A DNA stretch of 64,000 nt from Spirodela intermedia (taxonomy: Eukaryota; Streptophyta; Magnoliopsida; Alismatales; Araceae). Of this stretch, positions 1 through 10,810 are shown piece by piece (the first letter of the stretch is position 1; each line of letters begins with the position of its first letter). Made by a program: the position numbers and the translations under genes. The stretch covers positions 1,121,001 to 1,185,000 of the forward strand of contig LR746281.1 of the NCBI GenBank assembly GCA_902729315.2, given 5' to 3'. The notes beneath the pieces were generated by a model. That model was not told the DNA's origin, did not search any database, and saw only the letters and a program-made list of their open reading frames with translations.

Positions 1-793
1 TATTTCATGGTAACCATTATTCTTGAACAAATGTGTGCTCAAAGATTAACAAACATAAGATGGGGTTAGTCATGAATGTCTCTAGTTTATTTTAACAGTT
101 GAATGCTCATTAATCAGCCTTTAATCTCGATGATTTTATGTTCGAAAATAGAAAAGTATTTGTTATTCATGAAACATCAAAAATATGAATATGTCAAGAT
201 TTAACTGTGAAAATCAATAGAAAAGAATTCAAAAATGATCTTAACTTGATCTCAGATGAGTTTCGAAGGATTCAGGAGAAAAACAAAAATCATTCATCAA
301 GTTTTGAATTAATTCTACTCATTTCAATTAAAACATACATGAAACGGAAATAACTTGTCGTAAAATATATAAATCATAAAAGTATGTAAGTAAATGTTGA
401 AAATAGAAAATAAATCATTGTTGTAGTTTAGTTTGCCTCCTAGGCAGCTGGAGAAACTAGTGTGGCAGCTTGGTTTCATTTAGATGTGTCACACCATGCC
501 AAAGTCGTAGAAGTATCGTTTGGAAGTGTTGCACTGCTTCCTAGAGAGATCCACAAAAAGAGAGGTTGATCACGTTGTCACTATCGTTTGAGGGGAGAAG
601 AGCTAACCACTCACTAAATCCTTGAGTGTTGTTAGGGGAGGAAGGAATGAGCTTAGCCAATCACCGGAGGTGTTGATGACACAAAATGAGGGAGGAAACA
701 AATTGTCATATTTGCAAATACTATTGAGATTTTAAGGATAATTGATAATGTCTATTTTATTAGATAATAATTAATTATTATCTTTATATTTGA
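1..793 (-). repeat. Family S repeat, minus orientation (partial)
   Basis: This stretch matches the reverse complement of about 33,100-33,900 over its whole length (for example the run around positions 720-790 and the region around 33,120-33,180). It is therefore a second copy of the same dispersed repeat. It carries no open frame of note. It is cut on the right by the minus-oriented A-LTR that starts at 794 and on the left by the window edge. The class of the repeat is not certain; a TATAAAG in the other copy suggests an LTR-like promoter region. Confidence 0.6.
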
Positions 794-2118
794 TGTGACT
801 TAATCATTATATATTAAATCACAAAAATTTAAAATTTATGAAACTAGAAACTACTAATTTTTAGATATTTAGAAGTATTTCTCAATAAATATATCAATTA
901 TAATTGAATAAAATTTCTAAAAATAGTATAAAATTTTTAAATCAATCATAGAGATATAATATAATATTGGGTAAATTTTCAGAATTTTCCTCAAGTAATA
1001 ATTTTTTTTATAAATTTTAGATTAAGAAATGAAAATAAAATATATTTAAAAACAAAAAAGAGAAATAAGGTGCAAACATCAAGATGACATTAATGCTTGA
1101 TGAACGCTAGTCAGGTAGAAATAAAGTTCCACTCGATGGTTCTTATGTAAGTGAGTATAGATAATTTAATTGATCAAATTAAGATTTGTAGAAAACTAGA
1201 AGAATCATAATTCAATGAAGAATAGTGTAGTAAATTTAAATTATATAAATTATCACTAAATGAAGCGTAAATTAAGTTGAATGTAGGAAAATAGAGTTCT
1301 AGTATTGCAATGGTGATGTGACAATGATGCACTGAAATTTTGAACATTCAAGAGGATTATTGTGTAATGTCCACAACCTCAAAGGTTATTCTTAGATAAG
1401 GATGACGTAGTAATCTTTAGATCTTCTTGCAAAGTCTAGAGATTAATGAAATAGGTTATCAAATCGTCTTCGCTAGTTGTAACCTAATGGAGTCAAAAAA
1501 CATCGACTTTGTGGCTCTCTAGCGGTTGTCACTTGATAGAGAAGAGCTTGATGGAGGTGAGGCGTGTGTCAAGGAGCTTCATCCTCAAGTTTGTGTAGCA
1601 AGAAGAGACTTTTCATCACATCTAGTATTTTCTCAAGAGGAAACTTGTCTCTTGACAAATCATCCTCTTCTTGATGACAACTTGTTCGTGGATCAATCAT
1701 AGATAATTTACTTGATGGATTCATGATTGTTTTATTGCAAATCATTCAATAATTTTAGTAACAATATTTTACAAATTTTGTTCATGAGATTTTTGTCAAT
1801 GATTCAATGATTCTGGCGGCTTAATCCTTTATCGGCAATCTGCAGGAAAGTTATGATTTAATCAGATAAAAATATAAGTTTTGGCTCTAGTAGGATTCAA
1901 ACTTGCATTAGTTGCCTAAGGGGTATTTTAAGCAGTCTAATACCCTTATAAAGTGACATCATCATGATATATCGTTGTTATACCTAAGGGGTATTTTAGG
2001 TATTAAAAGAAATGAAACCATTTCGAGGAAGGTGTGACATGGATTTAGTCCCACATCAATTGTATGCTGAAGTTTGGTTGAATATATAGTAATATAAGAT
2101 TTAGAAGTAATGAGTCCT
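794..2118 (-). repeat. A-LTR, minus orientation, truncated
   Basis: The segment starts with a degenerate LTR terminus (TGATGTGACTTAATC). It follows the reverse complement of the A-LTR family through the 3' AT-rich part, the GC core (heavily decayed, most CG now TG or CA) and the tRNA-like B-box area. It stops abruptly at 2118, where a plus-oriented LTR begins. The remaining part is not found directly after that insertion. Confidence 0.65.
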
Positions 2119-3741
2119 TGATAAGTCTTCATTATCATGAGTTAATAATTAGTAAATAATATAGTTTTAGCCTTAACTCATGATAAATAGACTTATATTT
2201 GTGTTAAAAAATGATTTATAGTTTTCAGTTGATTAACGTGAATTTTTGGGTAATTATGTGATTTTATATAATTTTTACAGTCTTACTTTTGAAATAAATG
2301 AAGAACAAGAAATAAAAATAAAAATATTGCAAAATGGGGGAACCTGCCAGCCAGCCGGGCCCACAAGGAGGTTGGAAGCGTAGTCGGCGAGTAGCTACAA
2401 GTACGGGCTCGAGCAGCTTAGCTTGGACCGATAGGGGCACGTGTACACGACTCCCCTTCCACATCACTGGTAGCCAGCCGGTTGTGGGGCAAAGAGTGGT
2501 CGTACATGCGAGTTTGCTTGTAAAATTAACATTACTATATATTCGCCCGACAAATCGGCGCACAACCGATGTGGGACTAAACCCGTGTCACACCTTGCTC
2601 ATAGGCGGGTGACCCGCGCGGGTTTGAATCCTTCCAAAGTCAAAATTCATATATTTTTATTTGATTATCACGACTTTCCTGCAGATTGGCAGTGAAGGAT
2701 TAAGCAATGAGAATCGCTGGATCATCGGCAAAAATCTCATCAACGCGATTCACGGAGCATTGCTACTAAAGCTGCTGAATAATTCGCGATAAAAGGATCG
2801 CAAATCCATCAAGTAAATCATCTCCGATTGATCGACGAACAAGCCGTTGTTGGGAAGAGGACGATCCGCCGAGAGACTAGTCGCCACCTCCTGAAAGCGT
2901 ACCAAATGGGATGAAGAGCCTCCTCTTGCTGCGCGGACCTGAGGATGAAGCTCCCTGACACATGCCCCACCTCCATCTAGCGCCTCTCCGTCGGGTGACA
3001 GCCGCCGGAGAGCCACAAAGTCGCCATTTTTCCGCTCCGCCGAGTGACAGCCGTCGGAGACGATTCGACGACCTACTTCATTGATCTCTAGACTTCGCGA
3101 GAAGATCTAGAGATTGCCCACGTCGTCTTTGTCCAAGGAGAGCCTTCAAGGCTGTGGACACTACACGACGATCCTCCCAAACGCTCAGGATTCTGGTGCA
3201 TCGCCGACGCATCGCCGTCGCGACACCGGAACTCTGTTTTCTTGCTTTCAATTTAATTTACGCTTCATTTAGTGATACTTTGTGTGATTTTAATTTACCA
3301 AACTATACTTCGTTCAATTACGATTCTTCCAACTTTTACAGATCTTAATTTGATTAATTATGTCATCTATAATTGCCTACGTAAGAATCACCGGGTGGAA
3401 CTCTGTTTCTGCCTGATTCGCGTTCGCCGGGCGCTGACGTCATCCTGACGTCTGCACCCTTATTTCCTTTTTTTGTGAATTTTAACTATATTTCCTTTTT
3501 ATTTCCTAGTATAAAATTCGTAAGAAAATTGTATTCATTGAGAAAAATTCTGAATAATTACCAGATATTATATTGCATTCCTGTGATTGACCTGGAAAAT
3601 TACTGCTATTTTTGGAATTTTTATTGAATTATAATTGATATATTTATTTAGAAATACTTCTAAATATCTAAAAATTCGTATTTTCTAGTTTTATATATTT
3701 AATATTTGCGCGATTTAATATACAATGACTAAGTCACGTCA
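2119..3741 (+). mobile_element. Solo A-LTR, plus orientation
   Basis: This is a full-length LTR of 1623 bp from TGATAAGTCTTCA to AAGTCACGTCA. It contains the GC-rich core, the hairpin block, the USE/TATA pair on the minus strand and the AT-rich 3' part. No internal retrotransposon sequence is attached. Many CG dinucleotides are intact, so it is one of the younger copies. The 5-bp flanks are GTCCT (left) and GTCAT (right), which may be a target duplication with one change. Confidence 0.75.
2350..2512 (-). ncRNA. Candidate antisense LTR RNA (snRNA-type promoter at 2535-2577)
   Basis: On the minus strand a perfect USE-like GTCCCACATCG lies at 2567-2577 and TATATAG at 2535-2541, with a 25-bp gap. 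That is the spacing of plant U6-type Pol III genes. Downstream come the conserved hairpin block and, further on, T-runs near 2330-2300. The ends given are inferred; no expression evidence is available. Confidence 0.3.
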
Positions 3742-4041
3742 GTCATCTTGACATCCACACCCTTATTTCCCTTTTTTGTGAATTTTAAATATATTTAATT
3801 TTTATTTCCTAGTATAAAATTCATAGAAAATAGTATTCTTTGAGAAAAAATTTAAATAATTATCTGATATTATATTATATCCCTGTGATCAGCCTAAAAA
3901 GTTACCCTTATTTTTGAAAGTTTTATTGAGTTATAATTGATATATTTATTCTGAAATACTTCTAAATATTAAAAAAATCATATTTCTAATTTTTAAAATT
4001 TTAAATTTGTGTGATTTACTATACAATGACTAAGTCATGTT
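3742..4041 (+). repeat. A-LTR 3' end fragment
   Basis: This is a second copy of only the last 300 bp or so of the LTR (from the TGACATCCACACCC region to AAGTCATGTTA), directly abutting the end of the previous complete LTR. It looks like the product of a rearrangement between LTR copies rather than a simple insertion. Confidence 0.55.
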
Positions 4042-4581
4042 AGTGCTCTTCTTGACAATGACTTGTTCGTCGATCAATCAAAGATGATTTACGCCATGAA
4101 TTCACAATCCTTTTATCGTGAATCGTTACTAAAATTTTAGTAACAATGCTTCGCAAATCACATTGATGAGATTTTTTTTGCCGATGATCTAGCAATTCTA
4201 ACGGCTTAATCTTTCACCAACGATCTGTAGGAAAGTCACGATAATTAGATAAAAAATATGAGTTTTGGTTCTTGAAGAATTTGAACCCACGCTAGTTGCC
4301 CACCTACATGAGAGAGATTGACATAAGTACTATAATGCCCTTATAAAATGACATCATCATGGTATATCTTTATTATAAATAAGGGGTGATAAGTCTTCAT
4401 TATCGTGAGTTAATAATTAGTAAATAATATAGTTTTAGCCTTAACTCATGATAAATAGACTTATATTTGTGTTAAAGCATGAAAAGTGGTTTTCAGTTGA
4501 TTAACGTGAATTTTTGGGTAATTATGTGATTTTATACGATTTTTACAGTCTTAGTTTTGAGATAAATGAAGAACAAGAAAT

Positions 4582-4784
4582 AAAAATAAAAATATTGCAA
4601 AATGGGGGGATCCGCCGGCCAGCCGGGCCCGCAAGCGGGTCGAAAGCGCAGTCGGGGAGTAGCCGCGAGCAGGGGCTCGAGCGGCTTGCTTAGATCGATA
4701 GGCGCACGTGGGCGCCACTCCCCTTCCACGTCATCGGTGGTCAGCCGGCTGTGGGGCAAGGAGTGGTCGCACACGCGAGAGGAC
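4582..4784 (-). ncRNA. Candidate antisense LTR RNA
   Basis: On the minus strand are GTCCCACATCG (4839-4849), a 25-bp gap, and TATATAG (4807-4813). A predicted start about 25 nt further on precedes a hairpin with arms at 4751-4766 and 4715-4729 (outer 7-bp stem CCACTCC/GGAGTGG, flanked by further pairing after a bulged A). The GC-rich tail runs into T-runs at about 4602-4575. The arrangement is that of a plant Pol III snRNA-type gene. Start and end are inferred. Confidence 0.35.
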
Positions 4785-5362
4785 TTTGCCTAGAAAGGTA
4801 ACTTTACTATATATTTGCCCAAATAATCCGCGCACAACCGATGTGGGACTAAACCTTCAGGGGCGGGCGACCGCCGCAGGTTCGAATCCTCCCAGAGTCA
4901 AAATTCATATATTTTTAACTGATTATCGTGACTTTCCTGCAGATCGCCGGTGAAGGATTAAGCAACCGGAATCGCTGGATCATCGGCGAAAATCTCGTCA
5001 ACGCGATTCGCGGAGCATTGCTACTAAAATTTCTGAACGATTCGCGATAAAAGGATCGCAATCCATCGAGTAAATCATCTCCGATTGATCGACGAACAAG
5101 CCGTCGTCGGGAAGAGGACGATCCGCCGGGAGACCAGTCGCCACCTCCTGAGAGCGTACCAGATGCGATGAAGAGCCTCCTCTTGCTGCGCGGACCTGAG
5201 GATGAAGCTCCCTAACACGCGCCTCACCTCCATCCAGCCCCTCTCCGTCGGGTGACAGCCGCCGGAGAGCCGCAAAGTCGCCGTTTTTCCGCTCCGCCGG
5301 GTGACAGCCGCCGGAGACGATTCGACGACCCACTTCATTGGTCTCTAGACTTCGCGAGAAGA

Positions 5363-5794
5363 TCTAGAGATTGCCCACGTCGTCTTTGTCCAAGGAGAGC
5401 CTTCGAGGCCGTGGACACTGCACGACGACCCTCCCGAACGCTCAGGATTCCGGTGCATCGCCGACGCGTCGCCGTCGCGACGCCGGAACTCTGTTTTCCT
5501 GCTTTATCTAGAGATTGCCCACGTCGTCTTTGTCCAAGGAGAGCCTTTGAGGCCGTGGACACTGCACGACGACCCTCCCGAACGCTCAGGATTCCGGTGC
5601 ATCGCCGACGCGTCGCCGTCGCGACGCCGGAACTCTGTTTTCCTGCTTTATCTAGAGATTGCCCACGTCGTCTTTGTCCAAGGAGAGCCTTCGAGGCCGT
5701 GGACACTGCACGACGATCCTCCCGAACGCTCAGGATTCCGGTGCATCGCCGACGCATCGCCGTCGCGACGCCGGAACTCTGTTTTCCTGCTTTC
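5363..5794 (+). repeat. Three tandem copies of a 144-bp LTR segment
   Basis: Units start at TCTAGAGATTGCCC at 5363, 5507 and 5651 and are nearly identical. The period of 144 is a multiple of three, so open frames on both strands pass through all three units and give repeated peptides. Other LTR copies have a single unit, so this expansion is specific to this insertion and recent. Confidence 0.93.
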
Positions 5795-6813
5795 AATTTA
5801 ATTTACGCTTCATTTAGTGATACTTTGTTGATTTTTATTTACCAAACTATACTTCGTTCAATTACGATTCTTCCGGCTTTTACAGATCTTAATTTGATTA
5901 ATTGAGTCGTCTGTAATCGCCTACGTAAGAATCGCCGGGCGGAACTCTGTTTCCGCCTGATTCGCGTTCGCCGGGCGCTGACGTCATCCTGACGTCCGCA
6001 CCCTTATTTCCTTTTCTTTTTGTGAATTTTAAATATATTTCCTTTTTATTTCCTAGTATAAAATTCGTAAGAAAATCGTACTCATTGAGAAAAATTCTGA
6101 ATAATTACCAAATATTATATTACATCCCTGTGATCGACTTGGAAAATTACCACTATTTTTGGGATTTTTATTGAATTATAATTGATATATTTATTTGGAA
6201 ATACTTCTAAATATCCGAAAATTCGTATTTTCTAGTTTTATAAATTTTAGATTTGCGTGATTTAATATACAACGACTGAGTCACGTCAAGGGGTATTGTA
6301 GGTATTAAAATTATTGAAGCCTTATGGGAAAGGTGTGACATGGGTTTAGTCCCGTATTGCTTGTGTGTCGAAGTTTCTAACAAATATATACTAATATTAT
6401 ATTTACAAGCAAGTCCCTTTCTCTTACGTATACGATCACTCCTTGCCCCACAGCTAGCTGGCCACTAGTGACGTGGAAGGGGAGTGGTGCACACGTGCCC
6501 CTATCGGTCTTAGCCACTTGAGCCCCTGCTCACGGCTCCTCCCCGACTACACTTTCGACCTGCTTGTGGGCCTGGTTGGTCGGCGGATACCCCTTATTTT
6601 GTTATATATATATATTTTCTTTATTTATCTCAAAAATAAGGCTGTACAAATTACATAAATTCATATAACATAACATAATTAGCCAAAAATTCATGTTAAT
6701 CAACTGAAAACTAATTTTTACACTTTAACACAAATATAAGTCTATTTATCATGAGTTAAGACTAAAATTATATTATTTACTAATTATTAACTCATAATAA
6801 TAAAGACTTATCA

Positions 6814-7200
6814 ATGCCCACAAGTCAATTGTTAATAACAAGATAGCGATGGTGGCTTAATGACAACTCTTACAACACAGGAAAAAAAATAGTTGACAGG
6901 AACAATACAAACACGTGAAGAAAGTGACTTTCATATTTGTGGAATTATGTGCAGTGGGTCAGCTACATTATGAAGGGAACAATTGTATCACTGTAGAAAG
7001 GGATGTTAAACAAGTGAATATTACATCAGTTGCACTATATGTAATTTATGATCATAGAACTGAAGAAACACCCATCGATGGCCATGAGGCTCCCATCAAT
7101 GTCCATGAAGGTCTTATCAAAGCAGGCCTGATGACTAGTATAGGGTGTGAAGGAAGTCACATTACCAAGTTCGTCATTTGACGAGGAAGCTACTGAAATG
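6814..7200 (+). repeat. Segment X, copy 1
   Basis: This unidentified segment recurs at 10441-10810 (same strand) and, inverted, at 13761-14160. A frame from 6915 to 7181 (no ATG, begins at GTG) is shared with the inverted copy and ends at the same stop, but it is broken in copy 2. The left part (6814-6900) continues without a break in the inverted copy, which shows the state before the LTR on its left arrived. No family was recognised. Confidence 0.6.
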
Positions 7201-8108
7201 GAACAACACGTTTCTTTAATTAAGTGGACTATTACCTATCATTAGAGGCCTTCCTCATGAGAAATTTGATTGTGAGATCATAGTACATAATTTGATTGAT
7301 GAGCTTCTAACTATAATCGGTGGAAGTCTTCTTAAACTTTCCTTTTAGCAGACTAAAATGTCAACCAATCCTTACTCAAAGTTATGCTTCATTGTCTAGT
7401 GGAACAAAATGTACAGAGGACCTAGATAAATATATCTAACATTTGGGATAGGCACCACTTATCTTGGTACTATGGATACCTCATTTATTTTACAATATCC
7501 ATAACTTCTTTAAAATTACTTGTCGCTAATTTGAATTTATGTTAGAAAGGAAAACTTCAATGTAAATTTGAAGACATGTTGGAGAACTTTATTCTATAAT
7601 TGTGATTTAGTACCCATGTAAGATATCGTATGCAGCCGATCTACTATATCCAGCAGATACAACAGAATTTTTTCAATGACTTGTGCACTACTGTGGACAC
7701 CGTGTCGCTCGGTAGTCACTTTGTTTCATTTACTTCACACCCTGTTCCAAAGTACTTATTTGGTAAGGATACACTGTCCATCCTGTGACTTGCTTTTCAT
7801 TTAGGTGTCGAATATAAAATTATATAGTTCTTCTAATTAATCAGCCAATGAACTTCTGTAAAGGAATTGTATTCTGGTATAAAAAGAATCACAAGAAAAC
7901 AATACATTCATCACGTAACAAACTGAGCGATAGTGATTGATACAAACTGACGGAGACTTGATTCGTGAGCTACATAGATAGATATATGATCTGCCGCATC
8001 AGGCATGGCCGCTTGCAGCAGAGAGTAAGCTGATATTCCTCGACTCGGTCTGATAACCCGCGGGTGCTCGTTTATTCAATCACATAGCATATGGCTTCTA
8101 GGAGGGCA
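7201..8108. other. Intergenic, no recognised gene
   Basis: AT-rich sequence between segment X and the STIG1-like gene. I saw no coding exon, RNA gene or repeat shared with the rest of the window. It would hold the 3' flank of the STIG1-like gene. Confidence 0.5.
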
Positions 8109-8552
8109 CTACGCGTAGTCGCACATGCCGTATCGACAGGAGTTGGGCCTCCTACAACGTCGGTTGCAGGCACCGCAGTTTCTCCAGTCGAAAAGAATGT
8201 TGGTGCATTTCCCCTGGCAGCAGACCTGACCGTATGTGCATCTTTTCTCGCAGCCCCCGCAGTTCAAGAGATCCGTCTTCTGGTTCACGCAGCGCTTCTG
8301 GCAGCAATCGCGACCAGGGCTGCCCGCGATCTCGCAGACCCGGGGCTCCCTGTCGCAGGTTGTGTTTTCTCTAGTTTTGCGTTCGCTGAGTACACGACGC
8401 AAGGAGAGCCTCACGTCCATCTGGTGTCTATCCCAGATGCCAGTCTCCTCGCCGACCTTGGGCATGGTGGAGGGCGGAGAAGATACTGAGGACACGGTGC
8501 CGGCGATCAAGTGAATGAGGAAGAAATAGACGAAAACGATTACGGTCGTCAT
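8109..8552 (-). CDS. STIG1-like secreted cysteine-rich protein
   Basis: Intronless frame of 147 residues. Residues 1 to about 22 are a hydrophobic signal peptide, followed by a variable propeptide-like stretch. From residue 66 to 144 there are 16 cysteines in the order typical of the STIG1/GRI family, including SPGRDCC, NCGGC, CCQGKC, NCGAC and the terminal CRYGMCDYA. The family (tobacco and petunia STIG1, tomato STIG1, Arabidopsis GRI) acts outside the cell in stigma exudate, pollen-tube growth signalling and control of oxidative cell death. The start is the first ATG (8550-8552), placed after a plant-like AAGCA context and about 70 nt below a TATA box. An Asn-Thr-Thr glycosylation site precedes the domain. 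A decayed duplicate lies at 12046-12396. Family assignment is firm; which member it is remains open. Confidence 0.93.
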   Translation of the reverse strand: MTTVIVFVYFFLIHLIAGTVSSVSSPPSTMPKVGEETGIWDRHQMDVRLSLRRVLSERKTRENTTCDREPRVCEIAGSPGRDCCQKRCVNQKTDLLNCGGCEKRCTYGQVCCQGKCTNILFDWRNCGACNRRCRRPNSCRYGMCDYA

Positions 8553-8619
8553 TGCTTGGAAGAAGGAGAGCAAATGTGTTTGTGAGCGTGGCTCAAGGTT
8601 GGCAACGACTATGGGTGGG

Positions 8620-8626
8620 TTATATC
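8620..8626 (-). promoter_or_regulatory. TATA box of the STIG1-like gene
   Basis: GATATAA on the minus strand, about 70 nt upstream of the ATG. The corresponding place in the duplicated copy reads TATATAA, so the element is conserved in position. Confidence 0.6.
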
Positions 8627-9390
8627 GATGCTTTTGTAGTGTTTTTGAGGGGGTTCCAAGTTCTGGCCCTGGGTCCCTACTATTAATGGATTTAGCAAGT
8701 TGTCTATAATAATCGTAGTACTCCTTTCGCTGACTTTTCGCGGCGTATAATTTTATTCGCGAAGAGGCGCGAGCTGCCCGACACAGGCACGTCTTCAGAG
8801 AGTTGACAAATGCCGTGACGTAGTTGACGGGAGTGCCCCAATGCGCGGAGAAGCTTTCCGGAGTTGTACGACATGTATAATCTTGAAAGTTTTGACGAAG
8901 GAACCGTGTCTATAATGCCTCAACACTTTTACCTTCTTTGTTTTCTCGTACTAATCAGGGACACGATGGAAGTTCACAGATGCTCCCTTTAAGATATTGG
9001 TTCTCCCGCGAGCAGACGACTAACTATGAGATGAATGATGCCAAACGAAGAAACTGTGTTAGTTTGTTAAATGGTAAAAAATGGGTCTTTAGATATATTT
9101 TTGTATATGACGCCTGCTGTACAGAGCTGCTCAAGATCGATACTGGGGAGGTATTAAGTTCGACGTCAGAGAAACCTTTAGTCCAACAAAACTTCTTTTG
9201 TTCATGGTCGAAATGCATGCTAGCCAGTACTCCTCAAGTCTTTCACGCGAACACACATGATTCAAGTGGGTTTCAATCGGCTACAAATATAGTTATCTTC
9301 TACATGATAAACTGTTCTCTGGAGAAATTTACCACAGTCTAAAACATTCATGTCCTCATGGGGCAAGCAATAAATTTAGCCGGATAAGAG

Positions 9391-10440
9391 CGATCAGATT
9401 TGTGGAATAACACACTGGAGCAGGTTGTTTAGGGATATAACGAAGTACTCACCTGCAATATAATACGGAATGAAGGAATGACATGATTATCAATACATAG
9501 CGCAATGCCAAATGCCCGTGGAAAGTAATTATTGTTTTGCTAAAAAGCATCCATTTGAGTGTTTTGGCCCTGACTAAAATTTTGGGATGCATTGATGTAT
9601 GATAGCCGGCACAATTCTTCTCTTATAAATTGACTTCGTTCTCTCCTAGTTTTTTAATTTTCTAGAGTTCCCAACATTTGAGTTGACCTTTTAAATTTTA
9701 ACTATTTACCATAATTAGTAGTTTTCATACGTGGACCTCTCAATATCCAAGTTTGTCTATTCTTATTGTCTTTTGAATTCAAATTTGAACTAGAGGTTCC
9801 CAACTTACTAGAAGCCATCTTGACATCCATGTTGGCTCTAGATTATCTGACTTCATTTCACTTTTTATCTTTGTGCTCTCTGATGTGTCAATGTTGAGGT
9901 AAACTTTCGAATCTTGAATATTCAGTTGATTCTTTGTTTTCTTATTAATTTGGTACTTGTTATAGATTTGAGAACTTGTCCAATGTTAAGTGGAAATTAT
10001 GTAGGATAGATAAATATTTCTGCATGAGTTTTAAATCTTGATAAAAACAATTCAGATGAAATATCATATTCTTCATATGCATCAACAAATGGATCATGAG
10101 CCACATAATATATTAATTTATACCATATGACCCTTTACTATATATAGTTAACTATTTGTTAGGATGTTCTTCTTGCATTTGTACTTCAATTTTCTCAATT
10201 TCTGAGATAGAAACTAGCTAAGTCTAAGGCTTCAAAACCTTTGATATAAATGTTAGAACTAAAATCAGAATTATTTAATCAATAATTCAATATGATCAGC
10301 CTATTCAAATATACAAATCATTAAATTCAGATAAACTATAAGTTAAACATAAAAATAAGAACTCAAATTTCTGTTTTATGCATCTAAAACATGCAGCAAT
10401 CAAATAATATGTCTAAGAACGCTATTTAAGAATGACTACT
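9391..10440. other. Intergenic, no recognised gene
   Basis: AT-rich, without a supported gene. Around 10,235-10,262 there is a faint resemblance to the primer-site/LTR junction of a minus-oriented Ty1/copia element, too weak to annotate. Confidence 0.4.
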
Positions 10441-10810
10441 CTTCCTACATGAGAAAAAGGAAAGTTGACTGGAACAATACAGACAGATGAAGGGACCGTT
10501 TTGCCTGCTCACGGAAATGTTTGTGCACTGGAACCAGCGACATATGAGTCCCAGCGGGAAAGGCTGCCTCACTGTAGAAATGGTGTGCTAAACAATTAAA
10601 TATTACACCAATTTCGTTACAAAAGAATTATCATCACAGAACGGAAGAGGGGCCCATCGATGGCCGTGAGACCCCAATTTTGATGCTTGTTTGTCAACAC
10701 GTCGCGTTTGAAATGCTCTTATGAAAGAATGCGTCTGGCGTTGGGAGGCGCAGGAAGTCACTTTAGCGACTCCACCGTATGACGAAGAGGCTATTGAAAC
10801 AGCATATTAG
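10441..10810 (+). repeat. Segment X, copy 2 (diverged)
   Basis: It shares with copies 1 and 3 the GGAACAATACA start, the CACTGTAGAAA region, the CCCATCGATGGCC run, AGGAAGTCAC and the TATGACGA end. It has many changes and indels, so the frame seen in the other copies is destroyed. It lies upstream (in window order) of the STIG1 pseudogene, as copy 1 lies before the intact gene, which suggests that X and STIG1 were duplicated together. Confidence 0.6.

Larger units (their letters stand above)
4387..6288 (+). mobile_element. Solo A-LTR with perfect AGGGG target duplication
   Basis: This 1902-bp LTR runs from TGATAAGTCTTCA to GAGTCACGTCA. It is flanked by AGGGG on both sides (4382-4386 and 6289-6293), and the host LTR resumes in register after it. 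It is the best-preserved copy in the window: CG-rich core almost undecayed. It is longer than its relatives because a 144-bp segment is tandemly triplicated. No internal region is present, so it is a solo LTR left by recombination. Confidence 0.88.
4042..6813 (-). repeat. A-LTR, minus orientation, split by a younger solo LTR
   Basis: The two parts, 4042-4386 and 6294-6813, join into one minus-oriented LTR fragment. It is of the longer LTR variant, with about 125 extra bases between the B-box region and the USE. It ends at the terminus AAAGACTTATCA (6802-6813). The AGGGG at 4382-4386 is repeated at 6289-6293 around the inserted element. Confidence 0.75.
8109..9390 (-). repeat. Tandem duplication unit, copy 1 (gene plus promoter region)
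   Basis: The STIG1-like gene and about 830 bp of upstream sequence are similar to 12046-13190. Shared landmarks are the CTACTATTAATGGA run, the CTTCGCGAAGAG-type motif, GAGAAGCTTTCC, and the ATAAATTTAGCC near the far end. The duplication thus included the promoter. Frames seen in the upstream part (for example 8938-9342) are not kept in the second copy. Confidence 0.75.

Noticed and set aside
4861-4900. tRNA gene
   Set aside because: Only a T-arm-like B box is present; no acceptor stem, D arm or anticodon arm can be formed around it.
5252-5905. 217-codon plus-strand frame with repeated Arg-rich peptides
   Set aside because: It lies wholly in a solo LTR and is produced by the 144-bp triplication; relatives without the triplication have no such frame.
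8091-8514. Plus-strand frames of 92 and 132 codons
   Set aside because: Shadows of the STIG1-like gene on the other strand.
8938-9342. 134-codon plus-strand frame
   Set aside because: Upstream region of the STIG1-like gene; the frame is not kept in the duplicated copy and shows no domain.
10235-10262. Primer site and LTR edge of a Ty1/copia element on the minus strand
   Set aside because: Resemblance to a TGGTATCAGAGC/TGTTAGA junction is weak and no copia protein was readable next to it.
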